Part shown: piece after piece, positions 1 to 7,881 of the stretch
Numbering within the stretch: the first letter of the stretch is position 1
How the letters are laid out: each line of letters begins with the position of its first letter
Assembly (NCBI GenBank): GCA_026708015.1
Contig: JAPOVT010000056.1
Coordinates: 100,134-164,133 of the forward strand
DNA: 64,000 bases
Reading direction: 5' to 3'
Source: a bacterium
Lineage (GTDB): Bacteria; Actinomycetota; Acidimicrobiia; Acidimicrobiales; Bin134
Program-made: the position numbers and the translations under genes
Notes under the pieces: generated by a model
Seen by the model: the letters and a program-made list of their open reading frames with translations, nothing else
Told to the model about the DNA's origin: nothing
Databases searched by the model: none

Positions 1-459
1 GGCGCTCTGCGGGAGCTGTGGGCGCCGGGCTACCGCACCTACGAGAGCAACGCGGCCAGCTTCTTCGAGTGCGAGAGCTTGCCCAACCCGGCCCAGCCCG
101 GCGGGCCTCCCATCGTTATCGGCGGCAGCACCGGACGGGCCGCTCGGCGGGCCGGGCGGTTGGGCGATGGGTTCTACCCCTATGTGATCTCGCCCGAGGA
201 CTACGCCGACCGGGTGGCCGTCATCCGGGCCACCGCCGTTGAGCACGGCCGGGATCCCGACGCCATCGAGCTGACGGTGTGGCCGGGCAGCTACCAGCGG
301 GGCGGCTCGTTCGACTTGGGACTCATCGAGAAGTACGCCGAGACGGGCCTTGACCGGCTCATCGTCTCGGCCGCCGAGTCGGGCAGCGCCGACATCGACG
401 ACATCCGCCGTTTCGTCGGGCGCTACCAGACCGAAGTCTTGGACAAGATGGGAGGATAG
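1..459 (+). CDS. LLM-class flavin-dependent oxidoreductase, C-terminal fragment
   Basis: The reading frame is open from the first base of the window, so the N-terminus is missing; 152 codons remain. The stretch PPIVIGGSTGRAARRAG followed by GDGFYP is the typical late beta-strand region of luciferase-like (F420- or FMN-dependent) oxidoreductases, and the tail with EKYAETGLDRLIVS fits the final barrel strand. Such enzymes oxidise small organic substrates in the cytosol; the substrate cannot be told from this piece. The stop codon is 2 nt before the next gene, so the two are probably co-transcribed. Confidence 0.8.
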   Translation, partial: GALRELWAPGYRTYESNAASFFECESLPNPAQPGGPPIVIGGSTGRAARRAGRLGDGFYPYVISPEDYADRVAVIRATAVEHGRDPDAIELTVWPGSYQRGGSFDLGLIEKYAETGLDRLIVSAAESGSADIDDIRRFVGRYQTEVLDKMGG

Positions 460-461
460 CC

Positions 462-1319
462 ATGGCACTGACTACCTATATCGGCAACGTAAAGGTCATG
501 CTGGTTCGGGAGATCCTGCAACCAGTTTCGCCCGAGGGCATGTATGCGGAGCCCGACATGGCGGTGTTCGAGGCCAACGCCGACTGGCTGGTGCCCCACT
601 TCTTGGATGACTCTGGCGATCTGGCCCTGTCCATCCACGCCCTGGTGCTGGAGTCACAGGGCCAGACCATCATGGTGGACACCTGCATCGGCAACCGGCC
701 CATCGAGATGATTCCGGAGATGGGCCACCTGGGCAACGGGTTCCTCGACGAGCTGGCCGCGGCGGGCTACGAGCCTGAAGACATCGACATCGTGCTGTGT
801 ACCCACCTGCACTTCGACCATGTGGGCTGGAACACCATCCTGGTGGACGGGGAGTGGGTGCCCACCTTCCCCAACGCTCGCTACCTGTTCGGCCGCACCG
901 AGTACGAATACTGGGACTCCGGGGCTGAGGGAGCGGCCATCACCTTCGGCGACGCGGTGCGCCCTGTGCTCGAGGCGGGTTTGGCCGATCTGGTGGACAG
1001 CGAACACGCCGTCACCGGTGAAATCCGCCTAGAGCCCTCACCCGGCCACACCCCCGGCCACGTCAGCGTGAGAATCTCCTCTGCGGGCCAAGAGGCGGTG
1101 ATCACCGGCGACCTGGTCCACCATCCCGTGCAGTTCACCGCCCCCGAATGGGTGATGACCGCCGACGACGACCCGCCCCGGGCCTCGGCCACTCGGGTGG
1201 AGTTCCGCGACCGCTACGCCGACTCCGGCATCCTCATTTTCGGCACCCACTTCGCCGGCCCCAGCTGCGGCCACCTCTCCCACACCGACGGCCGCTGGAT
1301 CTTCACCGCTAAGTCGTAG
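462..1319 (+). CDS. MBL-fold metallo-hydrolase
   Basis: 285 residues with the metallo-beta-lactamase signature THLHFDH (H115, H117, D119, H120), a second metal site in SPGHTPGH, the bridging aspartate in ITGD and a late GTHFAGP histidine. The set of ligands is complete for a di-zinc hydrolase. The length and the pattern of a long N-terminal strand region resemble lactonase-type (AiiA-like/AttM-like) members, but substrate is not assignable. A GGAGG sequence lies about 6 nt before ATG 462, and the gene follows the LLM oxidoreductase by 2 nt, suggesting a two-gene operon. Confidence 0.85.
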   Translation: MALTTYIGNVKVMLVREILQPVSPEGMYAEPDMAVFEANADWLVPHFLDDSGDLALSIHALVLESQGQTIMVDTCIGNRPIEMIPEMGHLGNGFLDELAAAGYEPEDIDIVLCTHLHFDHVGWNTILVDGEWVPTFPNARYLFGRTEYEYWDSGAEGAAITFGDAVRPVLEAGLADLVDSEHAVTGEIRLEPSPGHTPGHVSVRISSAGQEAVITGDLVHHPVQFTAPEWVMTADDDPPRASATRVEFRDRYADSGILIFGTHFAGPSCGHLSHTDGRWIFTAKS

Positions 1320-1360
1320 CCGGCCGATGGCACTTTCTGCTGGAGTGCTTCCTGCAAGAG

Positions 1361-1786
1361 CTACGAGCTGGGCTGCACCTCCGTCGTTCGGAATGCCCCA
1401 TGGAGCACGAGTCGAGGACACTCGGACGCGGAATTCGCGGCCTTTGGGGCCCTAAGCACTGCTGGTTTCCCGCCGTATTGGGAAATTTCGCCACACCCAT
1501 CCATGTCGATCCCCCCAGCTGCCCCCACCTCCGCGATTGTCGAGATGGCGTCCGCTGTCACCTCCTTGGTGTTGCCAAACCTGGGCAAGCAGAACGCGAG
1601 CTCGATCTGACCGTTTGATGCTTGGCTCCACAAACTCGGATCCACCAGGCCATCGATCTCATGGAGCTTCTCAGCCATCTGCTCGAACGCGATAGAGAAC
1701 TCTTCGCTGGTCAGCTTCCGCTCGGCGTCGCCATCGACGGCCACGAGAACACCCTCGTACGTCACCTCCACATGGATTGTCTCCAC
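1361..1786 (-). CDS. Hypothetical protein of about 141 residues
   Basis: Not recognised. The protein begins with a strand-rich segment, followed by a helix around EEFSIAFEQMAEKL and a glycine-rich C-terminal half. Two starts are possible. An ATG at 1792 abuts the ribosome-binding site AAGGAGG too closely, while a GTG two codons later (1786) has it at 7 nt spacing; I therefore chose GTG 1786. It is transcribed away from the carboxymuconolactone decarboxylase-like gene on the same strand, about 30 nt downstream of it. Confidence 0.5.
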   Translation of the reverse strand: METIHVEVTYEGVLVAVDGDAERKLTSEEFSIAFEQMAEKLHEIDGLVDPSLWSQASNGQIELAFCLPRFGNTKEVTADAISTIAEVGAAGGIDMDGCGEISQYGGKPAVLRAPKAANSASECPRLVLHGAFRTTEVQPSS

Positions 1787-1817
1787 CGTCATCCCTCCTT
1801 CAGCCGGATGCCCATCT

Positions 1818-2162
1818 TCAGCTGGCAGCGTCGCGGTCGGCGAAGATGTCGGTGGCGATGCCGAAGGCCTTCATAGCGGCAGGGAAGCCCGCGTAGATGG
1901 CGGCCTGGATCATGACCTCGCATATCTCCTCCCGGTTCAAGCCGAAGGAGTCCAAGCCCATGATGACGTGCTCGCGGATGGCGAACTCGTTGCCTAGCGC
2001 AGTCATCATGGCGATGGTGGCCAGACTGCGCTCTCGACGGCTCAGCACGGGCCGACCCCACACCGCCGAGGGGCCGACTCTCAACATCTCCATCACGTCG
2101 TCGCGGACTTCCTCAGGTATCGGCAGGCGGCTGAGCACATCGGGCTGACGAGGTTCGGCCAT
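1818..2162 (-). CDS. Carboxymuconolactone decarboxylase family protein
   Basis: 114 residues from ATG 2162. The segment LSRRERSLATIAMMTALGNEFAI... and the helix with REEICEVMIQAAIYAG match the all-helical CMD/AhpD-like fold. The CxxC redox pair of AhpD is absent, which points to the gamma-carboxymuconolactone decarboxylase-like branch rather than an alkylhydroperoxidase. The frame stays open further upstream to 2309, but the extra 49 residues have no family resemblance and start within the divergent DUF2442 gene region. Precise reaction unknown. Confidence 0.75.
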   Translation of the reverse strand: MAEPRQPDVLSRLPIPEEVRDDVMEMLRVGPSAVWGRPVLSRRERSLATIAMMTALGNEFAIREHVIMGLDSFGLNREEICEVMIQAAIYAGFPAAMKAFGIATDIFADRDAAS

Positions 2163-2300
2163 AGCCCGACCGTACTTCAGCAATGGCAAGTGGTCGTACG
2201 CGATGCGCAAGTTGATCGAATGCAGTGGGGTAGTGGTCGTCGAGTCCGGTAGTTTGGACGGGCAGGTAAAGCCGATTGCAAGTGCTGAGGATTTGAGCAC

Positions 2301-2552
2301 ATGGAACACACAGACAAATTGAACCGCCCTATTGAAGTGTCACCCCGAGAGGGATACCGAGTCTGGCTTCGATACGCCGACGGGGTAGCCGGTGAGGTTG
2401 ACCTCTCTGATCTGGCTGGACGAGGCGTGTTCAAGGCATGGCAGAGTCGAGCTTGCTTTGAGGCAGTGCGAGTTGCTGCCGATGGAGGGATCACCTGGGG
2501 AGAAGAGATCGAGCTTTGTCCGGATGCTCTCTACTTAAGGCTCACCGGCTAG
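2301..2552 (+). CDS. DUF2442 domain protein
   Basis: 83 residues. The pattern VWLRYADGVAGEVDLSDL, then GVFKAW, then ITWGEEIELCPDALYLRLTG is the characteristic DUF2442 layout, ending as family members usually do at the L-x-L-T-G motif. These small proteins are often encoded next to DUF4160 genes and are suspected to have toxin-antitoxin-like or DNA-binding roles; no DUF4160 partner is visible here, so it is an orphan copy. Function unproven. Confidence 0.75.
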   Translation: MEHTDKLNRPIEVSPREGYRVWLRYADGVAGEVDLSDLAGRGVFKAWQSRACFEAVRVAADGGITWGEEIELCPDALYLRLTG

Positions 2553-2606
2553 GCGATTGGAGCCCTTGGGCAAGATCGACCCCCTGCAGTAGACCAAGGA
2601 GGGTTC

Positions 2607-3188
2607 ATGGCCAGTGGGTTGGAGCGGTTTCGGGCCGCGGCGGAGGAGTTGGGGGTGCAGGTGGAGCCGGTGCGGTATCCGGCGGGCACTCGGACCGCGG
2701 CTGATGCTGCTGCCGCTGTGGGGTGTGATGTGGGGCAGATCATAAAATCTCTGGTTTTCGCCACTCCCACCAAGCTGGTACTGGCGCTGACCTCAGGGGC
2801 CAATCAGGTAGACACTGATCGCCTGGGTGAGATGGCCGGTGATGAGATCAGCTTGGCCGATCCGGATACGGTGCGAGCAGCCACCGGCTTTGCCATTGGG
2901 GGAACCCCGCCGTTTGGCCATCACACTCCACTGCCTACATGGATCGACGAGGACTTGCTGGCCTACGACACCGTGTGGGCCGCGGCTGGAACCCCTGATT
3001 CCTGTTTCCCCATCGCTCCGGCACGACTTGTCGCCGCGACGGGGGCCACTCCAGCAGCCTTTGTCCAGCGGCAGGAACGCGAGCACATGGGCCGATGGCT
3101 TGTCGATAACATGCCGCGCGGTCTCAATCTCGAACTGCCCGACAGGAGCGAACCCGATCGAGAGGTTCCCTTCCTGGGCGAGAATTAG
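2607..3188 (+). CDS. YbaK/EbsC-type aminoacyl-tRNA deacylase
   Basis: 193 residues. The YbaK/ProX fold is recognisable from QIIKSLVF, which holds the invariant catalytic-site lysine (K47), and from GGTPPFGH (about 98-105). These free-standing editing proteins hydrolyse mischarged tRNA such as Cys-tRNA-Pro or Ala-tRNA-Pro in the cytosol. About 35 residues follow the usual end of the domain and contain RQEREHMGRW, an extension I do not recognise. AAGGAGG lies 5 nt before ATG 2607. The gene converges on the YihY-like gene with 4 nt overlap. Confidence 0.85.
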   Translation: MASGLERFRAAAEELGVQVEPVRYPAGTRTAADAAAAVGCDVGQIIKSLVFATPTKLVLALTSGANQVDTDRLGEMAGDEISLADPDTVRAATGFAIGGTPPFGHHTPLPTWIDEDLLAYDTVWAAAGTPDSCFPIAPARLVAATGATPAAFVQRQEREHMGRWLVDNMPRGLNLELPDRSEPDREVPFLGEN

Positions 3189-3994
3189 GCGTTGCGCTGG
3201 TCGAGGGCGCCGGCGACGGCGGCACCGGCAGTGACGCCGCAGGCCGCGGCCCATAGCCAACTCAGGGCGGCCAGGGTACCGGCGGTGGCTACGGTAATGG
3301 CGGTGCCGCCCACGGTCCAGTTCACCGCTACTGCGGCCGCGGCGGAGACCACGGAGAACCAGACGGCCGATACCAGCCCGCCGATCAGGTCGTGGCGGAG
3401 GGGACGGCGAGGGCAGGACATCTTCTGCACCAGGGAGAACACGGCCACCGCCGACACAAAGCCGACCACCGGGGCCAGCCGAGGTTCCACCCACACCGCA
3501 ATGGCGGTGGGTCCGGCGACGAGGGGAAGAGCTCCGACCAGGAGCCAAAACCCAGTGAATCGCTCCAGCCACCACGACCGGCGGGGGGCGCCCCGCACCC
3601 GACGGACGGCCCGACAGGCCGCGGCGGCGGCCCTCATGGTGCCCCACACCGCCACTACCGCGGCGATGGAGGTGGCCGCCGGGGGTGCCGAGACGACATC
3701 GGCGAACTCCTCGCCGATGTTGCTGTTCACATCGCTGAGCGCGGTTTGCCCGGCATCGGCCAACCACTCGTTGAACCGGTCGGCGATCCGGTCCGACACC
3801 GCCCGAATGGTGGAGGCGATGGCGGCGGCGGCCACCGCGGCCGGAAACAGCGACACCGCCGACCAGAAGGCGATTTCTGCCGCCCCGGTGCCGCCCTCTC
3901 CTTCCCGCCAGCACGAAATGGACTGCTTGGTCAGGGTTACAGACCTGGCGAACCAGCTATTCCTGTCAGCGGGCGGACCATCGTCTGTGCCCAT
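3185..3994 (-). CDS. YihY/BrkB-family inner-membrane protein
   Basis: 269 residues from ATG 3994. The early segment AAEIAFWSAVSLFPAAVAA is the conserved first helix of the YihY (formerly RNase BN, BrkB) family, and about six hydrophobic helices follow. The family has a proposed flippase-like or transport role but no settled function. The frame is open to 4282, but the upstream part is the antisense of the ETF gene, and the chosen ATG lies 12 nt after the ETF stop on the same strand, so it is probably the second gene of that operon. Confidence 0.7.
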   Translation of the reverse strand: MGTDDGPPADRNSWFARSVTLTKQSISCWREGEGGTGAAEIAFWSAVSLFPAAVAAAAIASTIRAVSDRIADRFNEWLADAGQTALSDVNSNIGEEFADVVSAPPAATSIAAVVAVWGTMRAAAAACRAVRRVRGAPRRSWWLERFTGFWLLVGALPLVAGPTAIAVWVEPRLAPVVGFVSAVAVFSLVQKMSCPRRPLRHDLIGGLVSAVWFSVVSAAAAVAVNWTVGGTAITVATAGTLAALSWLWAAACGVTAGAAVAGALDQRNA

Positions 3995-4005
3995 TGGTGG
4001 ATAAA

Positions 4006-5844
4006 TCAGCCCGCTTGGGCTTCGGCCAGGCGGGGGATCAGGGCGTCGAAGACCTCGGCCCAATCGCCCACAAAGCCGATGTCCACGATCTCCCACAAGG
4101 GAGCTTCGGGGTCGGGGTTGATGCCCACCACCGTCTCGGCGTTGCGGACGCCCACAGTGTGGTTGAATTTCCCGCTCATGCCGATGGCGAAATAGAGCCG
4201 CGGGCTGATGCTGTGGCCGGTGATGCCCACCTGGCGAGCCCTGGGCATCCACCCGTAGTCGGTCACCTTGCGGGTGGCGCACAGGGCGGCACCGATGGCG
4301 GCCTGGTGCTTTTCCAGCTTGGGATAGTCGGCTGGTTCCACCCCCTGGCCCACGCCGATTACCACCGAGGCGTTGGCCAGCTCATCGCTGTCGTCGTCCC
4401 GATAGCGCCGGATGACTTCGAGGCGGCTGCGGCTGGGAGAGTCCAGTGACAGTCGGCGGGCCGGCGGCCGGTCGGCATTGGGCCGGGGGAAGGGCAGCAC
4501 TCCGGGGCGCACCGTGGCCATCTGGATCGGAGACGAGCAGAGGATCTCGGCCACCAGCCATCCCCCGAAAGCCGGTTTCATGGCGATGAGCTTCCCGTGG
4601 TCGTCCACCTTCAGCCCCACGGCGTCGCCAGTAAGGCCTGCGCCCAGCGTCGCTGCCATCCGGGAGGCCACCTCTCGACCCCAAGCGGTGCCCGGTGCCA
4701 GCACGGCCCACGGCTGGGTCTTGCTGGCCCAGGCCGACATGGCCGACGCCAGGTCTTCCTCGACCGGCGACGTGCCGCCGTCATTGCCGGCGATGTCGAT
4801 CTGCTCATCGGCCCCCCACGGGCCCAATTCTTCGTCGGGATAGTCGAGGCCGGGACCGAGGGCGACTACCTGACCGCCGATCTCCGCGGCCAGCTCGGCG
4901 GCTGCTCCCAGGAGCTCCCGGGTCACTCGCTCTCGGCCGGGTTCTACCAGCACGGCGATGATGGAGGCGCCTGACCCAGCCCCAGAGCGCCCGGCAACCA
5001 CGTCCGGCTCGGGCATCGAGCCGGTGGCCAGCGCCCCCTTCTCGGCCAATATCACCACGGCCTGTTCGACCTGCTCGTCGAGCGGGCCGGTCATCATTTG
5101 GCGGCGACGCTCAACGTCGATCATCTGAACCGGACCGACCGAGGTAGGGCTGGCCTCTTGGCCCCACGGACCAGGACCCAGATCGGCGGCGGACACCTTC
5201 TGGATCAGCGAGCCGTCTGCGGTGGCCCAGGCCTCGGGGTCTTTGATCTTGCACGGGTCGCACAAGCGCTCGGCACACGACACCACCGCGGGAAGCCCCA
5301 GTGCCACATCCACCCACTCGTCGTCGTGCTCCAACCGCAGCTCGAGGCGGTCGCCGTGGAGGGAGAAATGACGAACCCCGGTGGCGAACGGCAAACCCAG
5401 CAGTTCGGCCAGCTGCGGGGGCACTTGGCCGGTGTCGGAGTCAACCGAGTTGCGCCCCATCATCACCAGGTCGAACGGCCCCAGCTTCTCCAGGGCGGCG
5501 GCCAGCGCCTTGGCGGTGGCCCAAGTGTCCGACCCGGCAAACTCCGGGTCGCAGATGTGAACTCCGGCGTCGACCCCGAACAAAAGGGCCTCGCGGCACA
5601 CGTTCTCGGCCGACTGGGGACCGAGGGTGAACACGGTGACTGTGCCTCCGCTGGCCCGAGCTACCTCGGTGCCCTTGGCCACGGCGCGGCGGCAGTAGTC
5701 GTTCATGTGCATGTCGATGCCGTCTCGCACCATGCGACCGTCGGGTCCCAGCACCATGTCTTCAAACACCGGAATCTGTTTGACCAAGACGGCCACTCGC
5801 AGGGGGCGATCCGGCGCGATCACGTCGGCAGGGGGGTCGAACAT
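4006..5844 (-). CDS. Electron transfer flavoprotein, beta and alpha subunits fused in one chain
   Basis: 612 residues. Residues about 15-255 are an ETF-beta domain (VAVLVKQIP at the start; GRNSVDSDTGQVPPQLAELL in the AMP/adenine-binding region). Residues about 290-612 are an ETF-alpha domain ending in the FAD-binding block TRKVTDYGWMPRARQVG, SGKFNHTVGV and VVGINPDP. ETF passes electrons from acyl-CoA and similar dehydrogenases to the ETF:quinone oxidoreductase. The two subunits are normally separate genes (etfB about 250 and etfA about 320 residues); here they are joined in beta-alpha order with a short linker, with no frameshift in between. Confidence 0.9.
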   Translation of the reverse strand: MFDPPADVIAPDRPLRVAVLVKQIPVFEDMVLGPDGRMVRDGIDMHMNDYCRRAVAKGTEVARASGGTVTVFTLGPQSAENVCREALLFGVDAGVHICDPEFAGSDTWATAKALAAALEKLGPFDLVMMGRNSVDSDTGQVPPQLAELLGLPFATGVRHFSLHGDRLELRLEHDDEWVDVALGLPAVVSCAERLCDPCKIKDPEAWATADGSLIQKVSAADLGPGPWGQEASPTSVGPVQMIDVERRRQMMTGPLDEQVEQAVVILAEKGALATGSMPEPDVVAGRSGAGSGASIIAVLVEPGRERVTRELLGAAAELAAEIGGQVVALGPGLDYPDEELGPWGADEQIDIAGNDGGTSPVEEDLASAMSAWASKTQPWAVLAPGTAWGREVASRMAATLGAGLTGDAVGLKVDDHGKLIAMKPAFGGWLVAEILCSSPIQMATVRPGVLPFPRPNADRPPARRLSLDSPSRSRLEVIRRYRDDDSDELANASVVIGVGQGVEPADYPKLEKHQAAIGAALCATRKVTDYGWMPRARQVGITGHSISPRLYFAIGMSGKFNHTVGVRNAETVVGINPDPEAPLWEIVDIGFVGDWAEVFDALIPRLAEAQAG

Positions 5845-5917
5845 CTGCTTCGAGGCTACCTAGTGGGGCGGAAACTCTTCGGGTTGGGCAACGTGCGCTG
5901 GGGCTGTAGTGGGCCGC

Positions 5918-5923
5918 TACGGT
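5918..5923 (+). promoter_or_regulatory. -10 box of a leaderless transcript (TACGGT)
   Basis: TACGGT ends 6 nt before ATG 5930 of the duplicated cupin gene, leaving no room for a ribosome-binding site. This supports ATG 5930 over the upstream in-frame GTG 5909. Confidence 0.5.
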
Positions 5924-5929
5924 TGCCGG

Positions 5930-6883
5930 ATGGCATTCACGAAGCGGCGAATCGTAACCGGGCACGACGAAACTGGGGCACCAGTGATCATCTCCGACGG
6001 GCCGGCGGAGCCGAGTTTCCTGGGAAGGACCACGGCCAGCCTGTGGTATGTCGGCCAGCCACCCGTCACCGTGGACGACGGAGGCGACGAACCGGCCGAC
6101 CGCAAGGATTTCGTTCCTCCGCCCGGAGGGATCTCGTGGCGGATCTTTACCCTGAAGCCCTCGGGCGGCAAGGCGATCGGCCCCACTGACGATCCCCGAT
6201 TCGACCAGGAGCGCGTGGGATTCCACGCCACTCCCACCATCGACTTCATCGAGGTCATCTCAGGCCGTATTCGCCTAGAGCTGAACGACCACTCAGTAGA
6301 GCTCGATGCCGGATCCTGTGTCATCCAGCGGGGCACATGGCACCGGTGGATCGTTCTGGGCGACGAGCCTTGCACGTTCAGCGCCACCATGCTGGGAGTG
6401 GGCGACGGCGATGACCCCGGGTTCGCCGGTGCGTCAACCGGCGCTTTGGGGCCTCGCCGGGTGGTGACCGACGGCGACGGGGTGTGCGCCGACGGCCCAC
6501 CGGCCACCGCATCGCAGTCCGATGGAGGGGTGGTGACCGCCGAGCTGTGGCACACCTTTGCCCCGGTGGCCAGCGAGCTCCAGGGCGGCGATGGCGCGGC
6601 GTCGGATATGCAGCTCAACCCCCCGGGCGGGGGAGTGACCTGGAAGCAGGTGACCATCCCAGCCTCGATGGCCGACCAGGCCGCGTTGATGCACCGAACC
6701 CCCACCATCGACTTCGTGCGAATCGCCCAGGGCACGGTGGACCTGGAGCTGCCCGGCCAGCCGCCGACACACCTTGTCGCCGGCGACTGTGTGATCCAGC
6801 GGGGCACCGAGCACGCCTGGCGCAACACCGGCGATGGCCCGTTCACCCTCTCGGCGGTGATGATCGGGGTTGGGGATGGCTGA
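5930..6883 (+). CDS. Bicupin protein (two internal repeats)
   Basis: 317 residues made of two similar halves. Each half has PPGGxxW, then TPTIDF, a strand region, GxCVIQRGTxHxW and FxxxxxGVGDG (N-half about 60-165; C-half about 220-317). The cores are cupin folds, but the metal-binding HxH of classic cupins is not visible at the expected position, only the later RGTxH histidine. The substrate is unknown. It heads an overlapping trio with the SnoaL-like gene (8 nt overlap) and a 160-residue unknown (14 nt overlap), so the three probably act together. Confidence 0.75.
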   Translation: MAFTKRRIVTGHDETGAPVIISDGPAEPSFLGRTTASLWYVGQPPVTVDDGGDEPADRKDFVPPPGGISWRIFTLKPSGGKAIGPTDDPRFDQERVGFHATPTIDFIEVISGRIRLELNDHSVELDAGSCVIQRGTWHRWIVLGDEPCTFSATMLGVGDGDDPGFAGASTGALGPRRVVTDGDGVCADGPPATASQSDGGVVTAELWHTFAPVASELQGGDGAASDMQLNPPGGGVTWKQVTIPASMADQAALMHRTPTIDFVRIAQGTVDLELPGQPPTHLVAGDCVIQRGTEHAWRNTGDGPFTLSAVMIGVGDG

Positions 6884-7412
6884 TCTCGACCCTCGGCTCC
6901 AAGCGCTGCTCGACAAGGACGAGATCACCGACACCATTCACCGGGTGGCCCGGGGCACTGATCGGCTCGACAAGGAGCTGATCGTCTCCGGCTATCACCC
7001 CGACGGCTTCGATGACCACAACAATTTCCGTGGCAGCCCGGTGGAGTTCGCCGACTGGGTGCTGGAGGTGCTGGCCCACTTCGACTACACCCAGCACCTG
7101 CTGGGCCAGTCCCGCATCGAACTCGAGGGTGATGTGGCGTTTGTGGAGACCTACTGCAATGCCCACCACGTGGTGCATCCCACCCAGGAAGGGTCGGGGT
7201 CCGACATGCGCATGGGTCTGCGCTACGTGGACCGGTTCGAGCGCCGCGACGGCGGGCCCTGGCTGATCGCCACCCGGATATGCGCCTTTGAGTGGCGCTA
7301 CACCCTCACGCTGAATTACTCGTTCCCCTACGACGACGACTTCACCATCGGTTATCGGGACCGCTCCGACATCACCTACACACGGAAGGGCCTGATGGGT
7401 GGCCCTCGATAA
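6876..7412 (+). CDS. SnoaL/NTF2-like protein
   Basis: 178 residues. The start LQALLDKDEITDTIHRVARGTDRLDKEL and a downstream HHVVHP plus RYVDRFERRDGGPWLIA... resemble the SnoaL_4 branch of the NTF2-like cone fold, found in small hydratases, isomerases and ring-hydroxylation accessory proteins. Start ATG 6876 lies inside the end of the bicupin gene and is preceded by a G-rich stretch; TTG 6870 is the alternative. Function beyond fold not assignable. Confidence 0.7.
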   Translation: MADLDPRLQALLDKDEITDTIHRVARGTDRLDKELIVSGYHPDGFDDHNNFRGSPVEFADWVLEVLAHFDYTQHLLGQSRIELEGDVAFVETYCNAHHVVHPTQEGSGSDMRMGLRYVDRFERRDGGPWLIATRICAFEWRYTLTLNYSFPYDDDFTIGYRDRSDITYTRKGLMGGPR

Positions 7413-7881
7413 GCGGCACGTCCGGTTTGAGCGGTTGGACCTGGAGGAAGTGCTCCACGAGATGCTGACCTTGGCTGCTCGGGGCGACGGCAAGGGGTGG
7501 ATGAACGTGCAGCCGCTGGTGGCTGATGAGAACCGGCCCCCTGAGTCACCCATCTTCAAGCTGTTCACCGCCAAGGGGCCGCCCATCCCGCTGGGCACTT
7601 GGGTGCCGGGCCACCACCATCGGGACAAGTGGCAGCCCGCTTCGGTGGGGTTGCAGCACGCCGGAGGCCGATACGCCGCAAAGCTGCTGGAGGAGCGGGG
7701 GGTTACCGAGCCCGACGGGTGGAACCGGCGCCAAGACCACATCAAGCGGGGCTTGGTCTACGAGCTGCCCGAGGGCCAAGACCCAAGAGTGGCCGTGGAG
7801 TTCCTGCTGGACGCCATGGCTCAGCTCGCTGCGTTGCCCCTCAGCGGGCGCTGGCTGGCGATCGTCTTGACTCAGCGCTAG
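7399..7881 (+). CDS. Hypothetical protein of 160 residues
   Basis: Not recognised. GTG start inside the end of the preceding gene (14 nt overlap). The middle holds LGTWVPGHHHRDKWQP, a cluster of histidines that could bind metal, and a C-terminal helix rich in leucine. Overlap with the SnoaL-like gene and codon use like its neighbours argue that it is a real gene of the same operon. It meets the acyl-CoA synthetase gene tail to tail with a 4 nt overlap. Confidence 0.55.
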   Translation: MALDKRHVRFERLDLEEVLHEMLTLAARGDGKGWMNVQPLVADENRPPESPIFKLFTAKGPPIPLGTWVPGHHHRDKWQPASVGLQHAGGRYAAKLLEERGVTEPDGWNRRQDHIKRGLVYELPEGQDPRVAVEFLLDAMAQLAALPLSGRWLAIVLTQR

